In this document: piece by piece, positions 9,183-18,965 of the stretch
How positions within the stretch are numbered: position 1 is the first letter of the stretch
Layout: every line of letters begins with the position of its first letter
NCBI GenBank assembly: GCA_030611985.1
Contig: JAUWOS010000004.1
Coordinates: 1 to 34,933, forward strand
DNA: 34,933 nucleotides
Reading direction: 5' to 3'
Source of the DNA: Desulfobacterales bacterium
Lineage (GTDB): Bacteria; Desulfobacterota; Desulfobacteria; Desulfobacterales; ETH-SRB1
Program-made: the position numbers and the translations under genes
The notes under the pieces: model-generated
Told to the model about the DNA's origin: nothing
Databases searched by the model: none
The model's input: only the letters and a program-made list of their open reading frames with translations

Positions 9183-10487
9183 ATGCAAAAAACTGTTCGC
9201 AACATCTCCTTTGCTGAAAAGGTCCGAATATTTTCCCACGATTATCTGAAATGTTGTCTTTACATATCAAGTTTTAACAATCCTTATGCTTTTACCAAAA
9301 AGTTTTATTCAAAACTGATATCCACCTCCCAGCTTCTGGAAGATTTTCTGGATTTTCATGGAGCAAAAAACAACAAAGACTGGTATTTTTACAGAGAGCT
9401 TACAGCCGCTGTCAGACATTTGAGTCTTGGCAGTTATACTTATCAACATATATCAAACCGCCTTCAATTTTATAATCTTTCAGATATAAAAGATTTTAAA
9501 AAACAAGGAGAATCGACTTTTAATTTTTTGACGGGTTCTCTTATGAAGATGGCGCCTATTATACTTGATGAGGCACAGCGCCTTAATATACTCGTGCCTG
9601 AAAAAGGTTATGATTCAATATATTTTCCTGCTGTTTCAACCAGCGAGAGACTTGATTCTGACATTGATGATGAGAACAAGGATCAGGAAAAGGAAAATAT
9701 AGTTAAAATTGCCAGTGAATTTTTGAGCATTGCAATAGACTTTGACCATTTTGGATTTTATGAATTTTATGATTTGAAAGAATTGCTTGCAATCGTTCCG
9801 ACTAAAATCAATGAGGTTGAGATAAGACGATTTGAGATGCTCGTACACAACCTTCAGTCTTCTTTTGATACATACGTAATACTGCACGGAGGGCACAGCT
9901 TCGGCGACAGGAAACTCAAAGAGCTTCGCAGTTTTTTTTCAATTGTATTTCATCTTCTTCAAATGACCGGAAGGCTTCTTCATTTTTATGAGCGGCATCT
10001 TTTTGATGCAGGATACAAGAACATATATAGAAAGGTTCAAGATCGATTAATTTCAATAATTGATCCCGAAATACTTCTCCACTGTTCTATTAATTATGGT
10101 CTTTATTATGTGTACCACTTTCTTACAACCGGTAAAAAAGTAGCGCAGGAGATATTAAATGAAAATGTTGAACGTTCTTTCATTGTTGTCGGTGTTCCTG
10201 TAAAACTCGGTTTTCACTGCAGACCCAGCCTTCTGGTTGCCAAAATTGTACAGCATTATGGTGGTCGGGTGGAGCTATGCGTTGGAACGGACAAGTTTGA
10301 CGCAAGCAGTGTGCTTGATATACAGTGGGCAGGAGGTAAAATCCAGAAAGAAAATATTACTAAAGTTACCTTTAAAGGTGACGTACGGGCTCTAAAAGAT
10401 ATTAAAATCCTTTCTTGCGTTAATTATGGTGAAGATACAATGGGCAAAGGGGTTCCTCTTCCTGGTAGATTAAAGTATCTTAGATGA
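9183..10487 (+). CDS. Uncharacterised about 330-aa N-terminal region fused to a C-terminal HPr-like domain
   Basis: C-terminus VVGVPVKLGFHCRPSLLVAKIVQHYGGRVELCVGTDKFDASSVLDIQWAGG matches the HPr layout: H-x-R-P phospho-His motif and Ser46-like region. Confidence 0.75.
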   Translation: MQKTVRNISFAEKVRIFSHDYLKCCLYISSFNNPYAFTKKFYSKLISTSQLLEDFLDFHGAKNNKDWYFYRELTAAVRHLSLGSYTYQHISNRLQFYNLSDIKDFKKQGESTFNFLTGSLMKMAPIILDEAQRLNILVPEKGYDSIYFPAVSTSERLDSDIDDENKDQEKENIVKIASEFLSIAIDFDHFGFYEFYDLKELLAIVPTKINEVEIRRFEMLVHNLQSSFDTYVILHGGHSFGDRKLKELRSFFSIVFHLLQMTGRLLHFYERHLFDAGYKNIYRKVQDRLISIIDPEILLHCSINYGLYYVYHFLTTGKKVAQEILNENVERSFIVVGVPVKLGFHCRPSLLVAKIVQHYGGRVELCVGTDKFDASSVLDIQWAGGKIQKENITKVTFKGDVRALKDIKILSCVNYGEDTMGKGVPLPGRLKYLR

Positions 10488-11179
10488 TTTCAGCAATTAT
10501 TGTAGCTGCCGGCAAAGGCATCAGGATGAATAATACCGTGCGCAAGCAATATCTTTTGCTTGCCGAACGTCCGATTTTGAGCCATACATTGTCGGCATTT
10601 GATGCATGTAATTTGATAAACAAGATCTTTCTCGTTGTTCCAGAACAAGATTTTGAATTTTGTCATAAAAATATACTCTCTCCCCTTAAACTTCAAAAAA
10701 AGGTCCGTCTTGTTTCCGGTGGCACAGAACGTCAAAATTCCGTATACAATGGGCTTCTATCAATAGATGCCGGCAGTATGGTTGTAATTCATGATGGTGT
10801 GCGCCCATTTATCAATTCTGAACAATTGACAGCATGTATAAACGGAGCAAAGGAGCATGGAGCCTGTATCCTCGGCATTCCTGCGTACGATACCGTAAAG
10901 AGCATAAACCGCTCCGGCTATATCGACAAAACACTTGAAAGAAATGCTATATGGCTTGCTCAGACACCCCAGGTTTTTAAATATGATTTGATAATAAAAG
11001 CTCATGAACATGCAAAACAAGAGGGCTTTACAGGAACGGACGATGCAATGCTTGTTGAACGACTGGGAATAAATGTAAGGATAATAAGGGGAAACAGATA
11101 TAATATAAAAATTACAACAGCGGAAGACCTCTTGCTTGCAAAGGCAATACTACGGGCAGGGCTTGCAGGACGTATATAA
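10484..11179 (+). CDS. ispD: 2-C-methyl-D-erythritol 4-phosphate cytidylyltransferase
   Basis: AAGKGIRMNNTVRKQYLLLAERPILSHTL, HDGVRPFI, AQTPQVFKYDLI, TDDAMLVERLG; overlaps upstream gene by 4 nt. Confidence 0.95.
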   Translation: MISAIIVAAGKGIRMNNTVRKQYLLLAERPILSHTLSAFDACNLINKIFLVVPEQDFEFCHKNILSPLKLQKKVRLVSGGTERQNSVYNGLLSIDAGSMVVIHDGVRPFINSEQLTACINGAKEHGACILGIPAYDTVKSINRSGYIDKTLERNAIWLAQTPQVFKYDLIIKAHEHAKQEGFTGTDDAMLVERLGINVRIIRGNRYNIKITTAEDLLLAKAILRAGLAGRI

Positions 11180-11895
11180 TGATAAATAAATACTTTTGTG
11201 AATTAATTTCTTTGGTCGGAATTTTGTTTATCCTTTGTGTTCTATCAGGGTGCGCTGATCATCATGAATCTGATTCAAAATCCGATCACGGAAATGAATA
11301 TTTAGTTCGGGTCGGAGACAGAGTTACAACTGTGTTTGATTTTAATAATGCTTTTGAAATTGTCAAGATTGCTTATCCTCATAAAGCAATGCAGGATCCT
11401 GTATTATTAAGAGAAGCTCAATTGAGGCTTTTGAACCAGATAACAGAGGAGATGGTTTTATTAAAGAGAGCCGAAGAGCTTTGTATCCGAATTTCTGATT
11501 CAGAAGTTAAAGAAGCCATTGCAGACATAAAAAGCGACTACTCTGAAGGTGTTTTTGAGGAGATGTTGCTTGAGTACGCTGTTCCTTATCATTTCTGGAA
11601 AAAAAGATTAAAGCTCCGCTTGCTCATGGAAAAGGTAGTGGCGAGTCAGATGGAGGAACAGATCGTAATAACTCCTGAAGATATATCAGAGCATTATAAG
11701 AAACATTACAAAGAAGGTAGTTTAAAATCAGATTTAAATGATACCTCTGCAAAAGTGGATGTGAATGAAATAATCATAAAACAGTTGCGCAGAGAAAAAG
11801 CAGAAGAGACTTATGGAATTTGGATAAAAAAGCTTAAAAATAAATATAAGATCAAAATAAACAAGGCACGGTGGAAAAAAATTGTCGGCGCATAA
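11179..11895 (+). CDS. SurA N-domain-like lipoprotein lacking an obvious PPIase domain
   Basis: Lipobox LCVLSGC; SurA_N-like VGDRVTTVFDFNNAFEI...LRLLNQITEEMVLLKRAEELCIRISDSEVKEAI; sits before a SurA-like gene. Confidence 0.7.
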   Translation: MINKYFCELISLVGILFILCVLSGCADHHESDSKSDHGNEYLVRVGDRVTTVFDFNNAFEIVKIAYPHKAMQDPVLLREAQLRLLNQITEEMVLLKRAEELCIRISDSEVKEAIADIKSDYSEGVFEEMLLEYAVPYHFWKKRLKLRLLMEKVVASQMEEQIVITPEDISEHYKKHYKEGSLKSDLNDTSAKVDVNEIIIKQLRREKAEETYGIWIKKLKNKYKIKINKARWKKIVGA

Positions 11896-11940
11896 AGCGG
11901 CAGGTGTCAGGTGTTAAGATGAGATAAAAATCAAGATGGA

Positions 11941-12960
11941 ATGAAAATGAGAAATAAATATTTTAGAAAAACATTAAAGCGCTTAACGTATTGTGCAATA
12001 TATCTTGTTTTTTTCTGCATGTTCGGCTTTTCCATAATTGTCAGTGCGGAAAGCGCAGAAGTTGTTGATCGAATTGTAGCTGTGGTTAATAATGACATAG
12101 TTGTACTTTCCGAGTTAGACGAATTGTTCAAACCATATGCAATGCGAATCAGGTCGCTTGGATACACTTCCGAAAAAGAGCGTGAAATGCTCTTCAGGGT
12201 TCGTGAGGATATACTCAACCAACTCATTGATCGGAAACTTACAGATCAAGAAATAAAAAGATACAAGATTGCTGTAAGTGAAAAAGAAATAGACAGCACA
12301 ATTGAGCGCATTAAAGAAGCAAGCTTATATACTGATGAGGAGCTGAGAGAGGCATTGGCCGGCGAAGGGTTAACTATGGAAGAGTATCGTAAGAACATGA
12401 AAGAACAAATACTCAGGACAAAGCTGGTTAACTTTGAAATAAAATCCAGGATTGTAATTACCAAAGAGGATATAAAATTTTATTATGAAACTCACAGTGA
12501 TAAGTATAGCGGAAAGAAAAAATACCATCTTCGAAATATAATTATGAGGATATCGCCTCTTGCCAAGGAAGCAGAAAAACTTGCAGTTTTCAAGAAAATG
12601 GAAACGATTCTAAGTGAGCTTAAAAAAGGAGAGTCCTTTGAAACCATGGCCGGTATTTACTCTGAGTCATCACTATCTGCCAGGGGAGGAGATTTAGGAT
12701 TATTCGAATTTGATGAGCTTTCACCACAATTGCAAGAGGCAGTAAAAGGAATGAATGCAGGTGAGTTTACATCTGTGCTTGACACTGATCAGGGTTATCA
12801 GATTTTTTTTATACAGGAAATTATAAAAACTAAAGGAAAGCCGCTTGAAGAAGCATCGTCGGAGATTGAAGAAAAGCTTTTTAATGAGATAAACGATAAA
12901 AAATTCCAGTCATGGATTGAGAATCTTCACAAACGATCTCACATAAAGGTTATAAAATAG
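11941..12960 (+). CDS. SurA-like periplasmic chaperone / parvulin peptidyl-prolyl isomerase
   Basis: Signal peptide; VDRIVAVVNNDIVVLSELDELF; rotamase KYHLRNIIMRI...FETMAGIYSESSLSARGGDLGLFEFDELSPQLQEAV. Confidence 0.9.
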   Translation: MKMRNKYFRKTLKRLTYCAIYLVFFCMFGFSIIVSAESAEVVDRIVAVVNNDIVVLSELDELFKPYAMRIRSLGYTSEKEREMLFRVREDILNQLIDRKLTDQEIKRYKIAVSEKEIDSTIERIKEASLYTDEELREALAGEGLTMEEYRKNMKEQILRTKLVNFEIKSRIVITKEDIKFYYETHSDKYSGKKKYHLRNIIMRISPLAKEAEKLAVFKKMETILSELKKGESFETMAGIYSESSLSARGGDLGLFEFDELSPQLQEAVKGMNAGEFTSVLDTDQGYQIFFIQEIIKTKGKPLEEASSEIEEKLFNEINDKKFQSWIENLHKRSHIKVIK

Positions 12961-12965
12961 CAATT

Positions 12966-13730
12966 ATGACTACTTATGAAAGCCTTCTTTCATTTGGGCA
13001 TTATCTCAAGGCTGTAAGACTTGAAAAAGGGATCAGCCTTGAAGATGTTTCAAAAGAAACAAAGATAAGAACAGACAATCTCCTGCTTATTGAAAAGGAA
13101 GAATGTGACAAACTGCCCGCCGAAATTTTTATAAAGGGCTTTTTGCGTGCTTATGCAAAAGCTATTGGCGCTGACGGGGATGAGGCTGTTAGACGCTATA
13201 TGTCAAGCCTTCGGGCTTTTCAGGGATCTGCTGATCTCCACATTGATTTGCCGGGGTCCGGCAGAGCCTTCTGGTTCCGTCTTGGTCTTTCTCTTGGAGC
13301 GCTAATGTGCATTATTGCTTTGTCTGTTTTTGCAATATCTATTTTGCAGCATCATCCTTCAGCCGATGACCAAATCAATAAGCAGATGGTAGCTGAGAAT
13401 AATATTGGCGAGAATAACCATGAAATTGCTTCAAAACCTCCTCAAAATCAGGATTTTGTGCCTGATCTTGCAAAGGAGCATTCTGAAAAGTCTGAAGAAA
13501 AGTTGTTGCTGAAGATAATGGCTGTTGAAGATACATGGATAAAAATAATTACAGATGACTTGAGTCCAAAACAGTATAACCTGAAACCGGGAGATCAGTT
13601 GGATCTTGAAGCATCGTCCGATTTTAATCTTCTTATCGGCAATGCTGCCGGAGTTAATTTGACTTTGAATGATAAAATTGTAGAGGTTCCGGGAAAAAGC
13701 GGAGAAGTTGTTAATGTCCGGATTCCATAG
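12966..13730 (+). CDS. RodZ-like protein (HTH, single TM, C-terminal domain)
   Basis: FGHYLKAVRLEKGISLEDVSKETKIRTDNLLLIEKEECDKLPAEIFIKGFLRAYAKAIGAD, TM helix, C-terminal WIKIITDDLSPKQYNLKPGDQLDLEAS. Confidence 0.85.
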   Translation: MTTYESLLSFGHYLKAVRLEKGISLEDVSKETKIRTDNLLLIEKEECDKLPAEIFIKGFLRAYAKAIGADGDEAVRRYMSSLRAFQGSADLHIDLPGSGRAFWFRLGLSLGALMCIIALSVFAISILQHHPSADDQINKQMVAENNIGENNHEIASKPPQNQDFVPDLAKEHSEKSEEKLLLKIMAVEDTWIKIITDDLSPKQYNLKPGDQLDLEASSDFNLLIGNAAGVNLTLNDKIVEVPGKSGEVVNVRIP

Positions 13731-13735
13731 AAAAG

Positions 13736-13790
13736 TGTATTAGGAATTTAGGGATTGAGGGATTGAAGAATTAAGGAATTTAGGAATTCT
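13736..13790 (+). repeat. Degenerate 7-8 bp AT-rich tandem repeat
   Basis: ttaggaatttagggattgagggattgaagaattaaggaatttaggaattc. Confidence 0.6.
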
Positions 13791-13798
13791 TTTTAATT

Positions 13799-15151
13799 AT
13801 GCAAGGTGATCGCAATAAAATACTTGTTGAAAGCGTTAAGAGACTGCTCAGGCGTGGAGCTGTAGCCCATCTTCGTAAGATTGTGAACAGGACGCATGCG
13901 TCAGACCTCTCGATGGCTTTCCATTCTTTATCGCTTTCTAATCAGTATAAGCTTTTTGACTTGATAGAAGATATTGAGCAAAAGGGTGTGCTTTTCAGCG
14001 AGCTTGATGAAGATACTTTTTTGAATCTTGTTGAAGGAATGGATCTGGATCATGTCGTTGAAATTCTGGATCATATGCCTACTGATGACGTTGCGGATTT
14101 GATAGGGCAACTGCCGGAAGAAAAATCCGATGCCATACTTGAGAAGATGAAAAAAGAGGGATCCGAAGAGGTTGAGGGTCTGCTTCGTTATGAGGATGAT
14201 ACGGCAGGCGGTATCATGGTTCCTGATTTTATTGCTTTGAGAGAAGACGCAACCGCTGTTGATGCAATCAGATCCCTGCAAAAAGAATATGTGGATGTAG
14301 AGATGCCTTTTTATCTTTATGTTGTGGATGAATATGGCAAGATGACAGGCGTATGTTCTTTAAGACAGCTTGTGGTGGTTCAACCCGCTACACCACTTAA
14401 AGACTTTATGACAACGGACGTGTTTGCAGTAAAAACCGATATGGATCAGGAAGAGGTGGCAAAAATTGTTGCCCATTATGACATTCTGGCTGTGCCGGTT
14501 GTGGACGAGACAAACAAACTAGTAGGTATCGTTACTGTGGATGATGTGATTGATATCATCAGAGAAGAGGCGACAGAAGATATATTAAAAATGGCAGGAG
14601 CCGGTGAGGAGTTTGTTGAAACAAAATCTGTCTTAAAAAGCATAAGAATCCGCCTGCCCTGGCTCTTTGCATGTTGTATCGGCGGAATAATCGCCTCTCT
14701 TATTATCAGTTCTTTTCAAGAGAGCTTAAGCAAGGTAGCCTATATTGCGGTATTTATACCGGTTATCATGGGAATGAGCGGCAATATCGGCATTCAGTCT
14801 TCTACTATTGTTGTTCGCGGTCTCGCAACAGGTCGTCTTGATATAAGAAATTTATGGCCTGTTGTTTTTAAAGAACTCAGCATAGGTTTGATTCTGGGTG
14901 TAGTTTATGGATTTTTTATTGGATTGGTCGCACAGATTCAATACAGCAGAGAGGCGCTCGCTCTATCCGTAGCGCTTGCTGTGGTCTGTTCCATGTCTCT
15001 GGCAGCTCTTTCGGGTTCTCTTATGCCTATGTTATTTGCCAGATTAAATATGGATCCTGCTGTTGCGACAGGCCCCTTTGTAACAACAGCCATTGATATC
15101 ATCAGCGTATTTTTGTATTTTAATATTGCTGTAACTCTCCTTGGCATATGA
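13799..15151 (+). CDS. mgtE: MgtE-family magnesium transporter (intracellular N domain, CBS pair, TM domain)
   Basis: DDVADLIGQLPEEKSDAILEKM, two CBS units (MTTDVFAVKTDMDQEEVAKIVAHYDILAVPVVD), TM segment GNIGIQSSTIVVRGLATGRL. Confidence 0.93.
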   Translation: MQGDRNKILVESVKRLLRRGAVAHLRKIVNRTHASDLSMAFHSLSLSNQYKLFDLIEDIEQKGVLFSELDEDTFLNLVEGMDLDHVVEILDHMPTDDVADLIGQLPEEKSDAILEKMKKEGSEEVEGLLRYEDDTAGGIMVPDFIALREDATAVDAIRSLQKEYVDVEMPFYLYVVDEYGKMTGVCSLRQLVVVQPATPLKDFMTTDVFAVKTDMDQEEVAKIVAHYDILAVPVVDETNKLVGIVTVDDVIDIIREEATEDILKMAGAGEEFVETKSVLKSIRIRLPWLFACCIGGIIASLIISSFQESLSKVAYIAVFIPVIMGMSGNIGIQSSTIVVRGLATGRLDIRNLWPVVFKELSIGLILGVVYGFFIGLVAQIQYSREALALSVALAVVCSMSLAALSGSLMPMLFARLNMDPAVATGPFVTTAIDIISVFLYFNIAVTLLGI

Positions 15152-15155
15152 ACAC

Positions 15156-15920
15156 ATGTCAAGTTTTTCCACGCCCGCCATCATGCTCCGCCGAATGGAT
15201 TTTGGAGATTACGATCTTATCATTACGCTTTTTACATTAAACAGTGGCAAAATTTCCGTAATAGCAAAATCCGCAAAAAAAAGTACCAAACGATTTTCAG
15301 GTATACTTGAACTCTTTTCTGTTTTGGATGTGGTCTGCAGTACCGGTCGTAGAAAAGGTCTTCCTGTTTTACAGGAAGCAACATTGAAAGAGCCCTTTTC
15401 CGGAATCAGGACCGATATAAAAAAGACGGCATATGCCAGCTACTGGTCTGAATTGATTAATAAATGGATGGAAAATGACGAAAAACAGACTCGGCTTTAC
15501 TATTTATTTCAACACGTATTGGGAGAACTCAATCTTGGTCACACGCCGGAGGAGGCGCTTTCCATCCTCTTTCAGATGAGATTTATGGCAATAGCCGGTC
15601 TTTGTCCGAACTTAAAATATTGCGGTATCTGCAAGATCGGAATTGACGAGCTGCGGCAGATAAAGATTGCTTTTGATCTTATAAACGGAAGTCTTGTATG
15701 TAACAGGTGTGCTTCCGGATATTCAAAGAAGATATATCTTTCAAAAGGAACGATTAAGCAACTTTTATGGATTGAAAGTATGGAGATAGCAAAGGCGGCA
15801 AGAATCAGATTTGCACCACAGGCTTTAAGGGAAAGCTTGGAGTTTCTGGAGTTGTTTGTGCCATATCATTTGGGCAAGGAGCCCAGGAGTCTGAAATTTC
15901 TGCGGCAGATAAGGGGATGA
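15156..15920 (+). CDS. recO: DNA repair protein RecO
   Basis: STPAIMLRRMDFGDYDLIITLFTLNSGKISVIAKSAKKSTKRFSGILELFS; zinc-finger Cys motif CPNLKYCGIC...LVCNRC. ORF track TTG start at 15141. Confidence 0.92.
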   Translation: MSSFSTPAIMLRRMDFGDYDLIITLFTLNSGKISVIAKSAKKSTKRFSGILELFSVLDVVCSTGRRKGLPVLQEATLKEPFSGIRTDIKKTAYASYWSELINKWMENDEKQTRLYYLFQHVLGELNLGHTPEEALSILFQMRFMAIAGLCPNLKYCGICKIGIDELRQIKIAFDLINGSLVCNRCASGYSKKIYLSKGTIKQLLWIESMEIAKAARIRFAPQALRESLEFLELFVPYHLGKEPRSLKFLRQIRG

Positions 15921-15924
15921 GAGA

Positions 15925-16995
15925 TTGAGAAGTATTCTTGAAAGAGAGCATATAGAGGCATCTGTCCCATGCAGGATTGATATGGGCGGAACGCTGGATA
16001 TCAATACCTTTTATTATCCGCTTAGATACCTTTTTCCATGCACCTTCAATATAGCAATAAACTTAAGAACAAGGGTATGTATCCTTCCCTATAGTAGAGG
16101 CATGATAAAAATTTCTTCAAAGGGGTTTGATAGCGCAGAGTATTCTCTTGGCAAAGCTCCCTTTGATCATCCACTTGGACTCATGTTTGCAATTGCAGCC
16201 TATTTCAGGGCTGAGGGTGTTCATATTGTTATTGATTCATCATCTCCTCCGCGCAGCGCTCTGGGTGGTTCATCTGCGGCAGCGGTAGCTCTTGTTGCGG
16301 CATTTTCAAAGATTTTTGAAAAAATTGGAGCGGGCGACCTTCTTTCCAAACGAAATGCGGCAATGCTTGCTCATGTTCTTGAAGAGAGCGTAGCGGGTGT
16401 GCCGTGCGGACTTCAGGATCAGCTTGCTGCTGCATATGGAGGCGTTAACGCATGGTACTGGAAATCGGATATCAAAGGACCTTATTTCAAAAAAAAGACT
16501 ATTATCAGAAAACGATACTTTAAAAATTTTGAGAAGCATCTGCTTCTGGCTTATTGCGGGGTTCCACACGAATCAAAGAATATCAACAAGAAGTGGATAG
16601 AACAGTTTCTTTCAGGTAAATACCGTAAACTTTGGACTGAAATAGTTGAATATACCCAAAAGTTTGTTGATGCTTTAACCGCAGGAAATTTTAAAGATGC
16701 TTCCGCTTCAATGAACAGGGAAATGATTATAAGAAGGGAAATGACACCTGACGTACTTGATTCAACAGGAGAAAAACTTGTCGATTTTGCCATTAAAAAC
16801 AACTGCGGCGCAAGATTTACAGGAGCTGGTGGAGGCGGCTGTATATGGGCAATAGGTGAAGTTGAAGATATATGCAGGTTGAAAGACGCATGGGAAGAAA
16901 TGCTTTCAAGAAGAAAAGATGCTTGCCTGCTTGATGTAAAGATAGATTCTCGTGGGTTGATGATTGATGATTGTAAAGACCGGCGTAGCGAGTAA
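15925..16995 (+). CDS. GHMP-family (galactokinase-like) sugar kinase
   Basis: PPRSALGGSSAAAVALVAAF, CGLQDQLAAAYGG, GARFTGAGGGGCIWA; TTG start. Confidence 0.88.
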   Translation: MRSILEREHIEASVPCRIDMGGTLDINTFYYPLRYLFPCTFNIAINLRTRVCILPYSRGMIKISSKGFDSAEYSLGKAPFDHPLGLMFAIAAYFRAEGVHIVIDSSSPPRSALGGSSAAAVALVAAFSKIFEKIGAGDLLSKRNAAMLAHVLEESVAGVPCGLQDQLAAAYGGVNAWYWKSDIKGPYFKKKTIIRKRYFKNFEKHLLLAYCGVPHESKNINKKWIEQFLSGKYRKLWTEIVEYTQKFVDALTAGNFKDASASMNREMIIRREMTPDVLDSTGEKLVDFAIKNNCGARFTGAGGGGCIWAIGEVEDICRLKDAWEEMLSRRKDACLLDVKIDSRGLMIDDCKDRRSE

Positions 16996-16996
16996 T

Positions 16997-17641
16997 ATGT
17001 CTCTTCTGGTCAATGAAATATTTTACAGCATTCAGGGTGAATCTTTATGTAACGGTCGACCATGTATTTTTGTGCGTCTTGGCGGATGCAATTTGAGATG
17101 TTCGTACTGCGATACCGGATATGCTTACACAGAAGGGGTAGTAATGCAAATTCCGGAAATTCTGTCCAGGATTTCAGACTTTAAGTGTTCGCTTGTTGAA
17201 GTTACAGGCGGGGAACCGTTGCTCCAGCACAAGACACCTCTTTTAATATACCGGCTTCTGGAAGAAGAATATGAAGTTATGATGGAAACAAACGGTAGTC
17301 TTGATATAAGCATGGTTGATGACCGGTGTATAAAAATTGTCGATATAAAATGTCCTGCAAGTGGAGAGAGCCATAAAAATGATCTGGAAAATCTAAAAAA
17401 GCTCAATCAAAAAGACCAGATCAAATTTGTAATTGGAAGTCGTGAAGATTACGAATATGCCAAAAAAATCACAGCATTAAAATGTGCTGAATTCCCCATG
17501 AGCCACATTCTCTTTTCTCCTGTATTCGGAAAAATAGCGCCTGAAAGACTTGCAAAATGGATACTTGAAGATAATCTTCAAGCCAGACTTCATCTTCAAC
17601 TACACAAAATCATATGGCCCGATAAGGAACGTGGGTATTGA
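16997..17641 (+). CDS. queE: 7-carboxy-7-deazaguanine synthase (radical SAM)
   Basis: FYSIQGESLCNGRPCIFVRLGGCNLRCSYCDTGYA, VTGGEPLLQ; adjacent to queC. Confidence 0.94.
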   Translation: MSLLVNEIFYSIQGESLCNGRPCIFVRLGGCNLRCSYCDTGYAYTEGVVMQIPEILSRISDFKCSLVEVTGGEPLLQHKTPLLIYRLLEEEYEVMMETNGSLDISMVDDRCIKIVDIKCPASGESHKNDLENLKKLNQKDQIKFVIGSREDYEYAKKITALKCAEFPMSHILFSPVFGKIAPERLAKWILEDNLQARLHLQLHKIIWPDKERGY

Positions 17642-17648
17642 ATAAAGC

Positions 17649-18380
17649 ATGAACATTCAAAAAAAAGCTGTTGTGCTTTCAAGCGGAGGACTTGATTCCA
17701 CCACTGCCATGGCTATTGCAAAGCATGAAGGCTTTGAAATCTTTAGTTTAAGTTTTTTCTATGGTCAGCGCCACTCTTTTGAATTAGACGCAGCAAAAAA
17801 AGTAGCGGATGCGCTTGGTGTTACAGAGCATCTTGTAGTAGATGCAGATCTTAAAAAGATAGGCGGTTCAGCCCTTACAGACAACATAGAAGTGCCAAAA
17901 GACAGGGACAGTCGCAAAATGGCCGCAGAAATTCCAGCTACTTATGTTCCGGCAAGAAACACTATCTTTTTATCCTACGGCCTTGCCTGGGCAGAGGTTC
18001 TCCAATCATCCGACATCTTTATCGGGGTCAACGCTATTGACTACAGCGGGTATCCTGACTGCCGGCCTGAATACATTGAAGCTTTTGAACATATGGCAAA
18101 TCTTGCTACAAAGGCAGGAGTGACAGGTATAACAAAAATAAAGATAAGAACCCCTCTTATCCGCATGACCAAAGCACAGATTGTCAAAAAGGGAATCGAA
18201 CTTGGAGTCGATTATTCATTAACCTTTAGCTGTTACGACCCTTATCCGAAAGGTCTTGCATGTGGCCGATGCGACAGTTGTATCTTAAGAAAAAGGGGTT
18301 TTAAGGAAGCAGGAATAGTGGATCCGACAAGATATAAAGGGAAAGGTAAAGAGCGGTTCAAGGGTAGGCTTTTGCAATAG
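17649..18380 (+). CDS. queC: 7-cyano-7-deazaguanine synthase
   Basis: [92 protein letters not shown]. Confidence 0.96.
   Translation: MNIQKKAVVLSSGGLDSTTAMAIAKHEGFEIFSLSFFYGQRHSFELDAAKKVADALGVTEHLVVDADLKKIGGSALTDNIEVPKDRDSRKMAAEIPATYVPARNTIFLSYGLAWAEVLQSSDIFIGVNAIDYSGYPDCRPEYIEAFEHMANLATKAGVTGITKIKIRTPLIRMTKAQIVKKGIELGVDYSLTFSCYDPYPKGLACGRCDSCILRKRGFKEAGIVDPTRYKGKGKERFKGRLLQ
18295..18335 (+). repeat. 41-bp direct repeat, copy 1 (inside queC 3' end)
   Basis: ggggttttaaggaagcaggaatagtggatccgacaagatat; matches 22412-22452 with one mismatch. Confidence 0.95.
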
Positions 18381-18393
18381 TTTATGGGCTGCA

Positions 18394-18603
18394 CTATTTT
18401 TTAATATTTTTCTCAGGCTTAATGATGATTATTGCTGTCCTTTCATTATCAAGATATTTTTTGGCGGTTTTTGAGAGATCATCCGAGGTAATTAAGGAAT
18501 AACCTTGTATTATTGTCCGGCTCCAGTCGAGCTGTTACGGATGTCTGACAGAGCCTGAAAGAACAGCATTAAGCCAGTATTCGTTTTTTCGCAGAGATCT
18601 TTT
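18394..18603 (-). pseudogene. C-terminal remnant of an M16-like zinc peptidase
   Basis: Minus-strand translation KRSLRKNEYWLNAVLSGSVRHP*QLDWSRTIIQGYSLITSDDLSKTAKKYLDNERTAIIIIKPEKNIKK*; internal TAA at 18535-18537. Confidence 0.6.
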
Positions 18604-18627
18604 ATAATAGTCATGACTTTAATTACC

Positions 18628-18960
18628 TTATTTCCCCTCCTCCCAGTAGACATACTTTGCTCCGCCATAGGGAATTATGACAAGCGAATATGCTGCTGGG
18701 CTATTATTGCCCATTAGCTGTGATTCTTTATATACTCTTTGATATTGTTTTGTCCGACAGAGGTCATCATCTCTTAGAATCTTAATAATGTTTTGTATGT
18801 ATTCCTTTTTGTAATAGTTATGATGTCCTTCTGGAGGTTGGAGCTATACGGGGCGACTGAAAAGGGTTGACAGAGCTGCTAAAAAAGCGATTACTAACAC
18901 GGCTCCCCAGCACTTCCTTTCTCCGCCTGTCATTATAATGTTTTTTGTATGAGGAGGCAT
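18628..18960 (-). pseudogene. Decayed small exported-protein gene with internal amber
   Basis: Minus strand: MPPHTKNIIMTGGERKCWGAVLVIAFLAALSTLFSRPV*LQPPEGHHNYYKKEYIQNIIKILRDDDLCRTKQYQRVYKESQLMGNNSPAAYSLVIIPYGGAKYVYWEEGK*; amber at 18844-18846. Confidence 0.4.
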
Positions 18961-18965
18961 GCCCC

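Noticed and set aside
18844-18846. In-frame TAG in the small minus-strand gene as a possible pyrrolysine or recoded codon
   Set aside because: A single amber at a signal-peptide-like boundary, next to another clearly decayed gene, is better explained by pseudogenisation; no pyl genes seen.
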